Shown: piece by piece, positions 1-6,235 of the stretch
Layout: every line of letters starts with the position of its first letter
How positions within the stretch are numbered: position 1 is the stretch's first letter
Assembly: GCA_002713285.1 (NCBI GenBank)
Contig: PAVX01000033.1
Span: forward strand, 1 to 6,589
Origin: Flavobacteriales bacterium
Lineage (GTDB): Bacteria > Bacteroidota > Bacteroidia > Flavobacteriales > TMED113
Length of the DNA: 6,589 nt
Direction of reading: 5' to 3'
Program-made: the position numbers and the translations under genes
The notes under the pieces: model-generated
The model's database searches: none
Told to the model about the DNA's origin: nothing
Seen by the model: the letters and a program-made list of their open reading frames with translations, nothing else

Positions 1-87
1 AGATGGATCAAGAAACACCTTCAGAGATGGATCAAGAAACACCTTCAGAGATGGATCAAGAAACACCTTCAGAGATGGATCAAGAAA
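1..87. repeat. Exact 24-base direct tandem repeat, about 3.6 copies visible
   Basis: Copies lie at 1-24, 25-48 and 49-72, with a partial copy of 15 bases at 73-87. The unit starts AGATGGATCAAG and ends CACCTTCAG. All full copies are identical at every base, including third codon positions, which points to recent expansion by slippage or recombination. The array continues beyond the left edge, so its true copy number is unknown. It codes for the MDQETPSE octapeptide on the plus strand. There are no unique spacers between copies, so it is a minisatellite-type array and not CRISPR. Confidence 0.95.
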
Positions 88-122
88 ATAACAAAGACTT
101 AAACGAAGATTCTAATAAATAA
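1..122 (+). CDS. C-terminal end of a tandem-repeat acidic protein (5' end outside window)
   Basis: This is the open 3' end of a gene that enters from the left. Read from base 3, the frame gives three and a part copies of the octapeptide MDQETPSE, then a hydrophilic tail (NNKDLNEDSNK) and a TAA stop at 120-122. The visible part is acidic, rich in Glu, Asp, Gln, Ser, Thr and Asn, without hydrophobic stretches, and so probably disordered. The repeat period of 24 bases is a multiple of three, so copy-number changes keep the frame, which supports it being coding. The last 43 bases overlap the end of the convergent DUF554 gene. The function cannot be told from this fragment; a repetitive linker or tail of a surface or cytoplasmic protein would fit. 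The main doubt is that only about 40 codons are visible and no family domain is seen. Confidence 0.6.
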   Translation, partial: MDQETPSEMDQETPSEMDQETPSEMDQENNKDLNEDSNK

Positions 123-787
123 AGTAAAACTATTACAATTAAAGAAGGTAATATGTTTATTGGATTTATTTTTTCATAGCCTAATATTTTTAAACCTATA
201 GCAATAATTAAAACTCCACCAAGACAACTAATATGTTGAACCAAATCCATTGGTAAAAAATCTTTATAATAAAATACAGCTAATGTAATTCCTCCTTGAA
301 AAAGTAACATTGGAAATACTGAAAACAAAACACCAATCCCCAAAGTTGATGCTAAAATTATAGAGCTAATTCCATCCATAATAGATTTAGTATATAATAT
401 GTCTGGGGGTTTTCCAAGTCCTTCATCAATAGCCCCCACAATAGTCATAGAACCAACACAAAAAAGCAAAAAACCAGTCAATAAACCATCTGTAAATTGA
501 TGATCTTTTAATTTGAATATATGTTTCCAAGTATCCGTGAATTTTTTAATACTGCAATCTAGATTAAAATACTCTCCTAGTATTGTTCCGAAAACAACTG
601 ATAAAAACATTAAAATAAAATTTGAACTTTTTACTGCCATACTAAATCCTAAAACTAAAGTAAATAGTCCGAGTACAAAAAATACTTTTTTGTTTAAATC
701 TGGATTAATTATTTTTTTAAATCTCAATCCAATAATACTGCCTAATAAAACAGTCAATACATTAAATAATGTTCCAAATGGAATCAT
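80..787 (-). CDS. DUF554 (YqgA/YdfK-type) multi-pass inner-membrane protein
   Basis: This 235-residue protein belongs to the DUF554 family, conserved bacterial membrane proteins whose function is not established; a transport role is often guessed but not shown. The family pattern is clear in order: a Gly-rich first membrane segment (residues 3-20), FCVGSMTIVGAIDEGL (109-124), TKSIMDGISS (133-142), LGIGVLFS (149-156), FQGG (163-166), GGVLIIAIGLKILG (190-203) and the NxLPSL segment (211-216). About six or seven hydrophobic segments are visible and the length is usual for the family. The ATG at 785-787 gives the normal N-terminus (xxxGTLxNxxxxLLGxxxG). The gene begins 9 bases after the aspS stop, so it is probably transcribed with aspS. 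Its last 13 codons and stop overlap the opposing repeat gene, and the stop codon itself sits in the partial repeat copy. Family assignment is secure; role unknown. Confidence 0.93.
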   Translation of the reverse strand: MIPFGTLFNVLTVLLGSIIGLRFKKIINPDLNKKVFFVLGLFTLVLGFSMAVKSSNFILMFLSVVFGTILGEYFNLDCSIKKFTDTWKHIFKLKDHQFTDGLLTGFLLFCVGSMTIVGAIDEGLGKPPDILYTKSIMDGISSIILASTLGIGVLFSVFPMLLFQGGITLAVFYYKDFLPMDLVQHISCLGGVLIIAIGLKILGYEKINPINILPSLIVIVLLYLLESSFKSLLFS

Positions 788-796
788 ATATTATAA

Positions 797-2539
797 TTAT
801 TTGTTTTTTAACCCTAATTCATCTAATTGATCTGGATCAATTTTTGAAGGAGCATCTAGCATAACATCTCTTCCCGCATTATTTTTTGGAAACGCGATAA
901 AATCTCTAATTCCTTCTGATCCTCCTATGATAGCACATAATCTATCAAAACCAAAAGCAACACCACCATGTGGAGGAGCTCCATATTCAAATGCGTCCAT
1001 CAAAAAACCAAATTGATTCCTTGCTTGCTCTTCAGTAAATCCAAGGTGTTTAAACATCAAGCTCTGTAAATCTTTATCATGTATTCTAATGCTCCCTCCA
1101 CCTATTTCGTTTCCATTAATTACTAAATCATATGCATTTGCTCTAACTGCTCCTGGATCATTATTAAGTTTCAAAATATCCTCCGATTTTGGTGAAGTAA
1201 ATGGATGATGCATAGCATGATATCTACCGGCATCATCATCCCACTCTAACAAAGGAAAATCTAATACCCATAAAGGTGCAAATACATCTGGTTTTCTAAG
1301 CCCTAATATCTCCGCTACATGTAATCTTAAAGCAGAAAGGGCTTTTCTTGTTTGTCTTGCCTCACCAGCCATAACTAATATTAAGTCTCCTGGAGAAGCA
1401 TTACATGTGGCAGCCCAAATAATGAAATCTTCTTTTGAGAAGAATTTATCTACAGATGATTTAAAGGTCCCATCTTCATTATATTTACAATAAACTAGCC
1501 CTTTTGAGCCTACTTGTGGAGTTTTTACAAAATCTGTTAAACTATCTAAGCGTTTTCTACTAAAAGAAGCACCCTCTTCTACATTAATTCCAACTACTAA
1601 TTCTGCAGTATTAAAAACACTAAAATTATTTTTTTGACAGACATGATTCATTTCTATAAATTTCATATCAAACCTTATATCTGGCTTGTCTGAACCATAT
1701 GTTTTTATTGCTTGATCATATGTTATGCGAGGGAAATCCGACACCTCAATTTCTTTTACTTCTTTTAATAAGTGTCGAGTAAGACCTTCAAACATATTTA
1801 AAATGTCCTCTTGATCTACAAAAGCCATCTCACAATCAATTTGTGTAAATTCGGGCTGTCTATCTGATCTTAAATCTTCATCTCGAAAACATTTTACAAT
1901 CTGATAATACTTATCAATACCTCCAACCATTAAAAGCTGTTTGAAAGTTTGCGGGGATTGAGGCAGTGCATAAAATTGATGCTGATTCATTCTACTAGGA
2001 ACCACAAAATCTCTTGCACCTTCAGGTGTAGATTTAATTAAATAAGGTGTTTCGACTTCACAAAAGCCCTGATTGTCTAAATACTTTCTTGTTTCAGTAG
2101 AAACTTTAGCTCGTAATAATATATTATCCTTGATAGGATTTCTTCTAATATCTAAATACCTATATTTCATTCTTAAATCATCCCCCCCATCTGTTTCATT
2201 TTCTATAGTAAATGGAGGTATTTTTGATTTATTTAAAATTTTGATTTCGGTAACCTCTACTTCAATATCCCCAGTTAACATGTCTTTATTAATAGAAGAT
2301 CTTGCTATAACTTTTCCTTCTATTTGTATGACAAATTCCCTTCCTAAACTTCTGGCTATTTCACAAAGTTTAGAATTAGTATCCATATTAAATACAAGCT
2401 GCGTAATACCATATCTGTCTCGTAAGTCTATAAAGGTCATCCCTCCTAAGTCCCTAGATTTCTGAACCCAGCCACACATAGTAACTTGTTTCCCTATATC
2501 GTTTTTCCTTAATTGACCATTATTTATAGTTCTATACAT
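797..2539 (-). CDS. aspS: Aspartyl-tRNA synthetase (bacterial type)
   Basis: It charges tRNA-Asp with aspartate in the cytoplasm using ATP. The 580 residues are the normal bacterial length and show the full bacterial layout. An OB-fold anticodon-binding domain occupies about residues 1-105 ([12 protein letters not shown], then [15 protein letters not shown]). The class II core begins near KYRYLDIRR (125-133) and includes the TPEGARDF loop (171-178), QSPQ (194-197) and motif 2 [16 protein letters not shown] (218-233). The bacterial GAD insertion lies at about 285-420, and then come HHPFTSP (444-450) and motif 3 GVAFGFDRL (526-534). Residue 31 is Leu in the RDLGG stretch, where non-discriminating enzymes usually carry His, so this is more likely the tRNA-Asp-specific form; that is an inference from one position. 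The start aligns with the usual N-terminus (MYRT...G.L). It is divergent from tadA and is followed by the DUF554 gene 9 bases on. Confidence 0.98.
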   Translation of the reverse strand: MYRTINNGQLRKNDIGKQVTMCGWVQKSRDLGGMTFIDLRDRYGITQLVFNMDTNSKLCEIARSLGREFVIQIEGKVIARSSINKDMLTGDIEVEVTEIKILNKSKIPPFTIENETDGGDDLRMKYRYLDIRRNPIKDNILLRAKVSTETRKYLDNQGFCEVETPYLIKSTPEGARDFVVPSRMNQHQFYALPQSPQTFKQLLMVGGIDKYYQIVKCFRDEDLRSDRQPEFTQIDCEMAFVDQEDILNMFEGLTRHLLKEVKEIEVSDFPRITYDQAIKTYGSDKPDIRFDMKFIEMNHVCQKNNFSVFNTAELVVGINVEEGASFSRKRLDSLTDFVKTPQVGSKGLVYCKYNEDGTFKSSVDKFFSKEDFIIWAATCNASPGDLILVMAGEARQTRKALSALRLHVAEILGLRKPDVFAPLWVLDFPLLEWDDDAGRYHAMHHPFTSPKSEDILKLNNDPGAVRANAYDLVINGNEIGGGSIRIHDKDLQSLMFKHLGFTEEQARNQFGFLMDAFEYGAPPHGGVAFGFDRLCAIIGGSEGIRDFIAFPKNNAGRDVMLDAPSKIDPDQLDELGLKNK

Positions 2540-2618
2540 ATTGGTATTGTTTGATGTAAAAGTACAAAAATGAGATAATAAAGTCCCTCTTGTTACGATT
2601 TTACATAAATTTACGCCT
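2540..2618. promoter_or_regulatory. Divergent aspS/tadA intergenic region with a possible aspS promoter
   Basis: Both flanking genes read outward, so promoters in both directions must lie here or inside the genes. On the minus strand, CATTTTTG at 2565-2572 followed by TAC matches seven of eight positions of the Bacteroidota -7 element TAnnTTTG, about 25 bases before the aspS ATG. An overlapping alternative is TACTTTTA at 2557-2564. For tadA on the plus strand, TTTG at 2550-2553 could be a -33 element, with TAATAAAG at 2576-2583 as a poor -7 match. No Shine-Dalgarno sequence is evident before either start. The region's role follows from gene layout; the individual boxes are weak. Confidence 0.35.
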
Positions 2619-3074
2619 ATGATTAATCCTGATGAGTTGTATATGCAAGAGGCATTAAAAGAAGCTAGAAAAGCTTTTCAAGAAAATGAAGTTCCTGTTG
2701 GCTGTATAATTGTCTATAAAAAAACTATTATTGCTAAAGGATATAATATGTGTGAGAAATTATGTGACCCAACAGCTCATGCAGAAATGCAGGTGCTAAC
2801 ATCAGCATGTAATTATTTACAATCCAAATACTTAGACACATGCACTATGTATACTACACTCGAACCCTGTGTAATGTGTGCGGGAGCGTTATACTGGTCT
2901 AAAATTGGACGCATCATATATGGTGCTAAAGATGTAAAAAAGGGGGTCAGTTTATTCAAAAAAAACATACTTCACCCAAAAACAAAAATACAAGGAGGTG
3001 TGCTAATGGATGAATGTGGTTATTTATTAACTAGTTTTTTTCAAAAAAAACGTAAATTAGACAAAAAGAAATAA
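2619..3074 (+). CDS. tadA: tRNA-specific adenosine deaminase
   Basis: It deaminates adenosine to inosine at the wobble position (A34) of tRNA-Arg(ACG), letting one tRNA read CGU, CGC and CGA; this is normally essential. The 151-residue protein has the zinc-dependent cytidine/deoxycytidylate deaminase fold: VPVGCIIV (residues 25-32), the catalytic HAE at 54-56 (His ligand and proton-shuttle Glu) and PCVMC at 83-87 with the two Cys zinc ligands, followed by AGALYWSKI. The GA(K/R)D-type stretch at 102-105, HPK at 119-121 and the basic C-terminal tail ([12 protein letters not shown]) are typical of TadA rather than of free-base deaminases. The first ATG gives the usual N-terminal helix; Met9 would trim it. 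The bacilliredoxin gene starts 2 bases after the stop, so the two probably share a transcript. Confidence 0.96.
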   Translation: MINPDELYMQEALKEARKAFQENEVPVGCIIVYKKTIIAKGYNMCEKLCDPTAHAEMQVLTSACNYLQSKYLDTCTMYTTLEPCVMCAGALYWSKIGRIIYGAKDVKKGVSLFKKNILHPKTKIQGGVLMDECGYLLTSFFQKKRKLDKKK

Positions 3075-3076
3075 CT

Positions 3077-3490
3077 ATGTATCCAGAAGAAGTGTGCACC
3101 CCTATGAGAGCTGAATTAACCTCAGCTGGTTTTCAAGAATTAAGAACAGCTGAAGAGGTTGACAAAATGTTAAACAAAAAAGAAGGAACCATCCTAGTTC
3201 TAGTAAATTCTATTTGTGGTTGTGCAGCAGGATCATGTCGTCCAGGAGCTTTACTGTCATTGGACAATATAAAAAAACCTGATTTTTTAACAACTGTTTT
3301 TGCTGGACAAGATAAAGAAGCAACCGAGAGAGCACGAAGCTATATGGCTCCATATCCTCCGTCGTCACCATCGATTGCATTATTTAAAAATGGCGAACTA
3401 GTTCATTTCGTTGAAAGACATGATATAGAAGGCAATCTCAAACATGTAATTGCAGAAAACCTGATTAACGCATATAATCAATACTGCTAA
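3077..3490 (+). CDS. Bacilliredoxin, BrxA/BrxB (YphP/YqiW) family
   Basis: Members of this thioredoxin-fold family in Firmicutes remove bacillithiol from S-bacillithiolated proteins or act as a weak disulfide reductase or isomerase. The 137-residue protein carries the signature CGC (Cys47-Gly48-Cys49) in VNSICGCAAG, then VFAGQDKEA (74-82), PPSSPSIALF (94-103) with the cis-Pro, VHFVERHDIEG (109-119), and the C-terminal Asn-x-Tyr-Cys-type end also seen in Bacillus YphP. Length and start agree with the family (YPEEVCTPMRAELTSAGF). Two cysteines look additional to the usual pattern: Cys53, just after the active site (AAGSCRPG, where relatives commonly have AAxxARPx), and Cys7. It follows tadA by 2 bases and ends 2 bases from the convergent gatC stop. 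Whether this organism makes bacillithiol cannot be told from the window, so the natural substrate is inferred. Confidence 0.93.
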   Translation: MYPEEVCTPMRAELTSAGFQELRTAEEVDKMLNKKEGTILVLVNSICGCAAGSCRPGALLSLDNIKKPDFLTTVFAGQDKEATERARSYMAPYPPSSPSIALFKNGELVHFVERHDIEGNLKHVIAENLINAYNQYC

Positions 3491-3492
3491 TT

Positions 3493-3786
3493 CTATTTTT
3501 TTCTTAAAACTTTAGGGGCTTTAATGTAGTCACTATTATGATGCGGAGCATTCTCTAAAACCAAACTTTTAACATCTAATTGAATTACCTTATCTTCTCT
3601 AATAGAATTTGTTTCATTATGAATATGTATAAGTGGTGTTACATTTTCTGTATTTACCTCATCTAACTTATTAATAAATTGTAAAATCTTTTTAAGATCG
3701 TTAACCATGCTTTGAGCCTCATCTTCTTCAAAACTTAAATATGCTAGTTTTGCTAATTTTTCAACTTTTTCTTTATTTATTTTCAT
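3493..3786 (-). CDS. gatC: Asp-tRNA(Asn)/Glu-tRNA(Gln) amidotransferase subunit C
   Basis: GatC is the small subunit that stabilises the GatA-GatB pair in the GatCAB complex, which amidates mischarged Glu-tRNA(Gln) and/or Asp-tRNA(Asn). The 97 residues fit the family size. Visible marks are the N-terminal helix VEKLAKLAYLSFEEDE (8-23), the DLKKILQFINKLDEVNTENVTPL stretch (30-52; shorter core LDEVNTENV), the SIRED motif (61-65) and the terminal NAP...YIKAPKV pattern (79-93). Its ATG lies inside the end of plsC (14-base overlap), so translation is probably coupled. gatA and gatB are not in the window, which is common in Bacteroidota where the three subunits are often apart. The stop faces the bacilliredoxin stop with 2 bases between them. 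Confidence 0.94.
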   Translation of the reverse strand: MKINKEKVEKLAKLAYLSFEEDEAQSMVNDLKKILQFINKLDEVNTENVTPLIHIHNETNSIREDKVIQLDVKSLVLENAPHHNSDYIKAPKVLRKK

Positions 3787-4510
3787 ACTTTATTAACGTT
3801 TGATTTATAATAGAAAACACTTTATCTCTTAATGAATTAGCATGTTTTATTTTCATGTTTTTAGTATCAATAGGGGAATGGATAGAAACTCTTAATAATC
3901 CTAGTTCTAATTCTAATTTATCCTCTGGATATTTCTTCTTGTTATCTACAAAGGTAATTGGAATTATCGGAATTTGATTATGAATAGCCAGCTTAAATGC
4001 CCCGAGTTTAAATTGTCCTAATCTGATCTCATGTTTAGGCACTTGACCCTCTGGAAAAATAACAATACTAATCCCTGATTTCAATAATGTATCTGCTTTT
4101 CTATAAGCGCGAAATGCCGAAGACACACTATCTCGATCAAAAGTAATCATTGTCTTATTATAAAACCATTCGAAAAATGAAAATTTTGTCACTCCCTTTT
4201 TCCCTATGAAAACAAATGTTTTTGGTAAAATCGCAAATAATAAAATAATATCAAATTTTGATGTGTGATTTGGACATATCATATATGATTTTGATGATTC
4301 TAGTTTTTTATCCCATGTCAGAACATACCAAAAGCCATTTAATAATAATACTAATCTACACCACCATCGACAGAATAAATGAAATAAAGGATATGTCGTT
4401 CGAAAACAAATTAAAATAGCACCAATAGGCGAAAATGCAATTAATCCAAATAAAATAGAAACCCATAACCAAGATCGCCAAATAAAAAATAAAACTTTTG
4501 ATAAAATCAT
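3773..4510 (-). CDS. plsC: Lysophospholipid / 1-acyl-glycerol-3-phosphate acyltransferase (PlsC family)
   Basis: It probably transfers a fatty acyl group to the sn-2 position of lysophosphatidic acid at the inner membrane, giving phosphatidic acid. The 245-residue protein starts with hydrophobic segments (about residues 7-35 and 50-65) that anchor it. The acyltransferase blocks follow: block I NHTSKFD (81-87) with the catalytic His82 and Asp87 in the HxxxxD pattern, block II TFDRDS (123-128), block III FPEGQ (152-156) and block IV PIIPITF (181-187). Block III reads FPEGQVP rather than the commoner FPEGTRS, so the residue after Gly differs. Acyl acceptor specificity cannot be fixed from sequence; ornithine-lipid or other lyso-lipid acylation is possible. 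The gene overlaps gatC by 14 bases and diverges from trpS. Confidence 0.9.
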   Translation of the reverse strand: MILSKVLFFIWRSWLWVSILFGLIAFSPIGAILICFRTTYPLFHLFCRWWCRLVLLLNGFWYVLTWDKKLESSKSYMICPNHTSKFDIILLFAILPKTFVFIGKKGVTKFSFFEWFYNKTMITFDRDSVSSAFRAYRKADTLLKSGISIVIFPEGQVPKHEIRLGQFKLGAFKLAIHNQIPIIPITFVDNKKKYPEDKLELELGLLRVSIHSPIDTKNMKIKHANSLRDKVFSIINQTLIKYENK

Positions 4511-4580
4511 TCTTGAATAAAGTTATAACTTATTATAAATGTATTTAATGTATTTTATATTTTTTATCTAAATTTAACCT
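4511..4580. promoter_or_regulatory. Divergent plsC/trpS intergenic region
   Basis: These 70 bases, nearly all A and T, separate two outward-facing genes and so should hold the promoters for both. I see no full match to the Bacteroidota TTTG / TAnnTTTG pair on either strand. On the minus strand TAACTTTA (4518-4525) matches seven of eight -7 positions but lies only 7 bases from the plsC ATG. No Trp-rich leader peptide or hairpin that would suggest attenuation of trpS is visible. The call rests on gene layout only. Confidence 0.3.
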
Positions 4581-5546
4581 ATGTCAAGAATTTTAACCGG
4601 AATACAAAGCTCTGGTGTTCCTCATTTAGGGAATGTCTTAGGAGCCATTTTACCAGCTATTGAATTATCCAAAAAAATGGAATCATTTTTATTTATTGCA
4701 GATCTTCATTCCTTGACAACTATTAAAAATAAAGAAGTTCTTAGATATAATACACTAGCCACCGCTGCCGCTTGGCTTGCATTTGGGTTAGATACAGAAA
4801 AAAATATGATATACAGACAATCTGATATTCCACAGGTAACTGAATTAATGTGGTATTTAAATTGTGTCACTCCATACCCTATGCTTGCAAATGCTCATTC
4901 ATTTAAAGATAAATCGAATAAATTGTCTAATGTAAATGCGGGTCTATTTACTTATCCTGTCCTAATGGCTGCAGACATCATCCTATATAATGCTAATATT
5001 GTCCCAGTTGGCAAAGACCAACTGCAACATTTAGAAATAACTAGAGATATTGCTACAAGTTTTAATTTCTTATTTGGAGAAACATTTATTATTCCAAATG
5101 CTAAAACCGATAAACACAATCTAATTATTCCCGGAACAAATGGTGAAAAAATGAGCAAATCATATAATAATTGTATTAATATTTTTGAATCAGAAAAAAT
5201 ATTAAAAAAACAAATCATGAATATTGTCACAGACAGTAAGAGTTTGGATGAACCTAAGGACCCAAATAAATGCAATGTTTTTCAAATTTATAAACTAATT
5301 GCTTCTGAAAAAGAAATTAATATTTTGAGTGAAAAATATAAAAATGGTGGTTTTGGATATGGGCATGCAAAAAATGAATTGCTACAAATAATTATGACTA
5401 AATTTGAAAAGCCACGTATCAAATTTAATGAGTTGATGAACAATCAACAACTTATAGAAAGTGAATTGTTAAAAGGATCAAAAAAAGCACAAATTATTGC
5501 AAAATCAGTAATTAAAAAAGTTAGAACCAACTTAGGTTTAAGTTAG
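4581..5546 (+). CDS. trpS: Tryptophanyl-tRNA synthetase
   Basis: A class I synthetase that charges tRNA-Trp with tryptophan in the cytoplasm. The 321 residues match the usual bacterial length of about 320-340. The N-terminal MSRILTGIQSSG leads into the HIGH-equivalent PHLGN (residues 14-18), followed by FIADLHSLT (38-46). Next come YRQSDIPQVTEL (78-89), AHSFKDK (105-111) and NAGLFTYPVLMAADI (119-133), which shapes the amino acid pocket. VPVGKDQLQHLEITRDIA (141-158) and the KMSKS loop GEKMSKS (188-194) complete the catalytic core. The C-terminal helical anticodon-binding region contains DEPKDPNKCNVF (223-234) and GYGHAKNEL (259-267). The start is the only reasonable ATG. The gene stands alone on its strand, and its TAG stop overlaps the stop of the convergent peroxiredoxin gene. 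Confidence 0.98.
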   Translation: MSRILTGIQSSGVPHLGNVLGAILPAIELSKKMESFLFIADLHSLTTIKNKEVLRYNTLATAAAWLAFGLDTEKNMIYRQSDIPQVTELMWYLNCVTPYPMLANAHSFKDKSNKLSNVNAGLFTYPVLMAADIILYNANIVPVGKDQLQHLEITRDIATSFNFLFGETFIIPNAKTDKHNLIIPGTNGEKMSKSYNNCINIFESEKILKKQIMNIVTDSKSLDEPKDPNKCNVFQIYKLIASEKEINILSEKYKNGGFGYGHAKNELLQIIMTKFEKPRIKFNELMNNQQLIESELLKGSKKAQIIAKSVIKKVRTNLGLS

Positions 5547-6172
5547 TGTTTACTTAAGTAATCTGCCACCCCATCATGTGTATCTTTCATACCATCCTCA
5601 CCCGGTTTCCAATTAGCTGGACATACTTCTCCATGTATTTCATGAAATTGAAGGGCATCTAAAATCCTGATTGCCTCATCTACATTTCGACCAAGAGGTA
5701 AATTATTAACTAACTGATGTTGTATAACTCCTTCTTTGTCAATTAAAAACAAACCTCTATATGCAATCATATTCGAACTAGCTACTAATTCCCCTTCTTC
5801 ATTATAATCATATTCTCCATTAAGAACATCATATGCATCTGAAATAAGCTTATTTCCATCGGCAATTAATGGATATGTCACTCCTTGAATTCCTCCTTTT
5901 GCTTTAGGTAATTGCAACCAACCCCAATGTGTTTCTGCGGTGTCTGTTGAACAACCAACAACTTGACAATCACGCTTTTCAAATTCATTTAATTTATTTT
6001 GAAATGCATGAAGCTCTGATGGACAAACAAAAGTAAAGTCCTTGGGATAAAAGAATAATATAACATACTTTTTACCTATAAATTGGTCTAATGAAAAATC
6101 CTGAATTGTTTCACCTCCATTAACCACTGCATCTGCTTTAAATTTGGGCGCTAAGCCACCTACTAATCCCAT
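5543..6172 (-). CDS. Typical 2-Cys peroxiredoxin (AhpC/TSA family)
   Basis: It reduces hydrogen peroxide, alkyl hydroperoxides and possibly peroxynitrite in the cytoplasm, using thiols recycled by thioredoxin or an AhpF-like partner. The 209-residue protein has FFYPKDFTFVCP (40-51) with Pro43, Thr47 and the peroxidatic Cys50, and EVCPANW (182-188) with the resolving Cys184; together these define the typical 2-Cys class. Other family marks are YRGLFLIDKEG (138-148) and NNLPLGRNVDEAIR (156-169), which contains the conserved active-site Arg. A loop of about ten extra residues (NGEYDYNEEGELVASSN, 118-134) sits before the YRGLF strand. The GGLG and C-terminal YF motifs linked to overoxidation sensitivity are not intact (GGIQG at 93-97; end DYLSKH). 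Two further cysteines occur at 69 and 74. Electron donors are not encoded nearby. Confidence 0.96.
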   Translation of the reverse strand: MGLVGGLAPKFKADAVVNGGETIQDFSLDQFIGKKYVILFFYPKDFTFVCPSELHAFQNKLNEFEKRDCQVVGCSTDTAETHWGWLQLPKAKGGIQGVTYPLIADGNKLISDAYDVLNGEYDYNEEGELVASSNMIAYRGLFLIDKEGVIQHQLVNNLPLGRNVDEAIRILDALQFHEIHGEVCPANWKPGEDGMKDTHDGVADYLSKH

Positions 6173-6235
6173 AATATTTTAGTTTTATAAATTTTAAAAC
6201 AATATATATATATTTTCTAATCTATTGAAAATTAT
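6173..6235 (-). promoter_or_regulatory. Short AT-rich leader upstream of the peroxiredoxin gene
   Basis: These 63 bases lie between the stop of the T9SS cargo gene and the peroxiredoxin ATG, both on the minus strand. They contain a run of alternating A and T (6202-6213) and an imperfect, fully A+T-dominated inverted repeat (GTTTTA 6182-6187 with TAAAAC 6195-6200). No convincing TAnnTTTG element, Shine-Dalgarno sequence or OxyR-like palindrome is seen. A promoter for the peroxiredoxin is expected here because the upstream gene is a large secreted protein with an unrelated role, but this is inference from layout. Confidence 0.25.

Noticed and set aside
1..87. Possible CRISPR array at the left edge
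   Set aside because: The repeats abut without spacers, code in frame and form no palindrome, so this is a coding tandem repeat.
513..830. A plus-strand open frame of 105 codons opposite the DUF554 gene
   Set aside because: It is antisense to a clear family member, resembles no protein I know, and has the composition expected of an antisense frame in AT-rich DNA.
2073..2465. A plus-strand open frame of 130 codons opposite aspS
   Set aside because: It lies wholly within the conserved N-terminal coding region of aspS and shows no motif or independent start signal.
3043..3050. Run of eight A in the 3' end of tadA as a programmed slippage site
   Set aside because: The frame is intact through the run, the family's basic tail follows in the same frame, and poly-A runs are common at this base composition.
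4518..4525. TAACTTTA on the minus strand as the plsC -7 promoter element
   Set aside because: It lies only 7 bases from the ATG and no -33 TTTG is found at the right distance, so the match is probably chance in AT-rich DNA.
4952..5275. A minus-strand open frame of 107 codons opposite trpS
   Set aside because: It covers the conserved TrpRS core including KMSKS; its sequence is what the reverse complement dictates.
6182..6200. Inverted repeat GTTTTA / TAAAAC as a terminator of the T9SS gene
   Set aside because: The stem has six base pairs, only one of them G-C, and no T-tract follows it on the transcribed strand.
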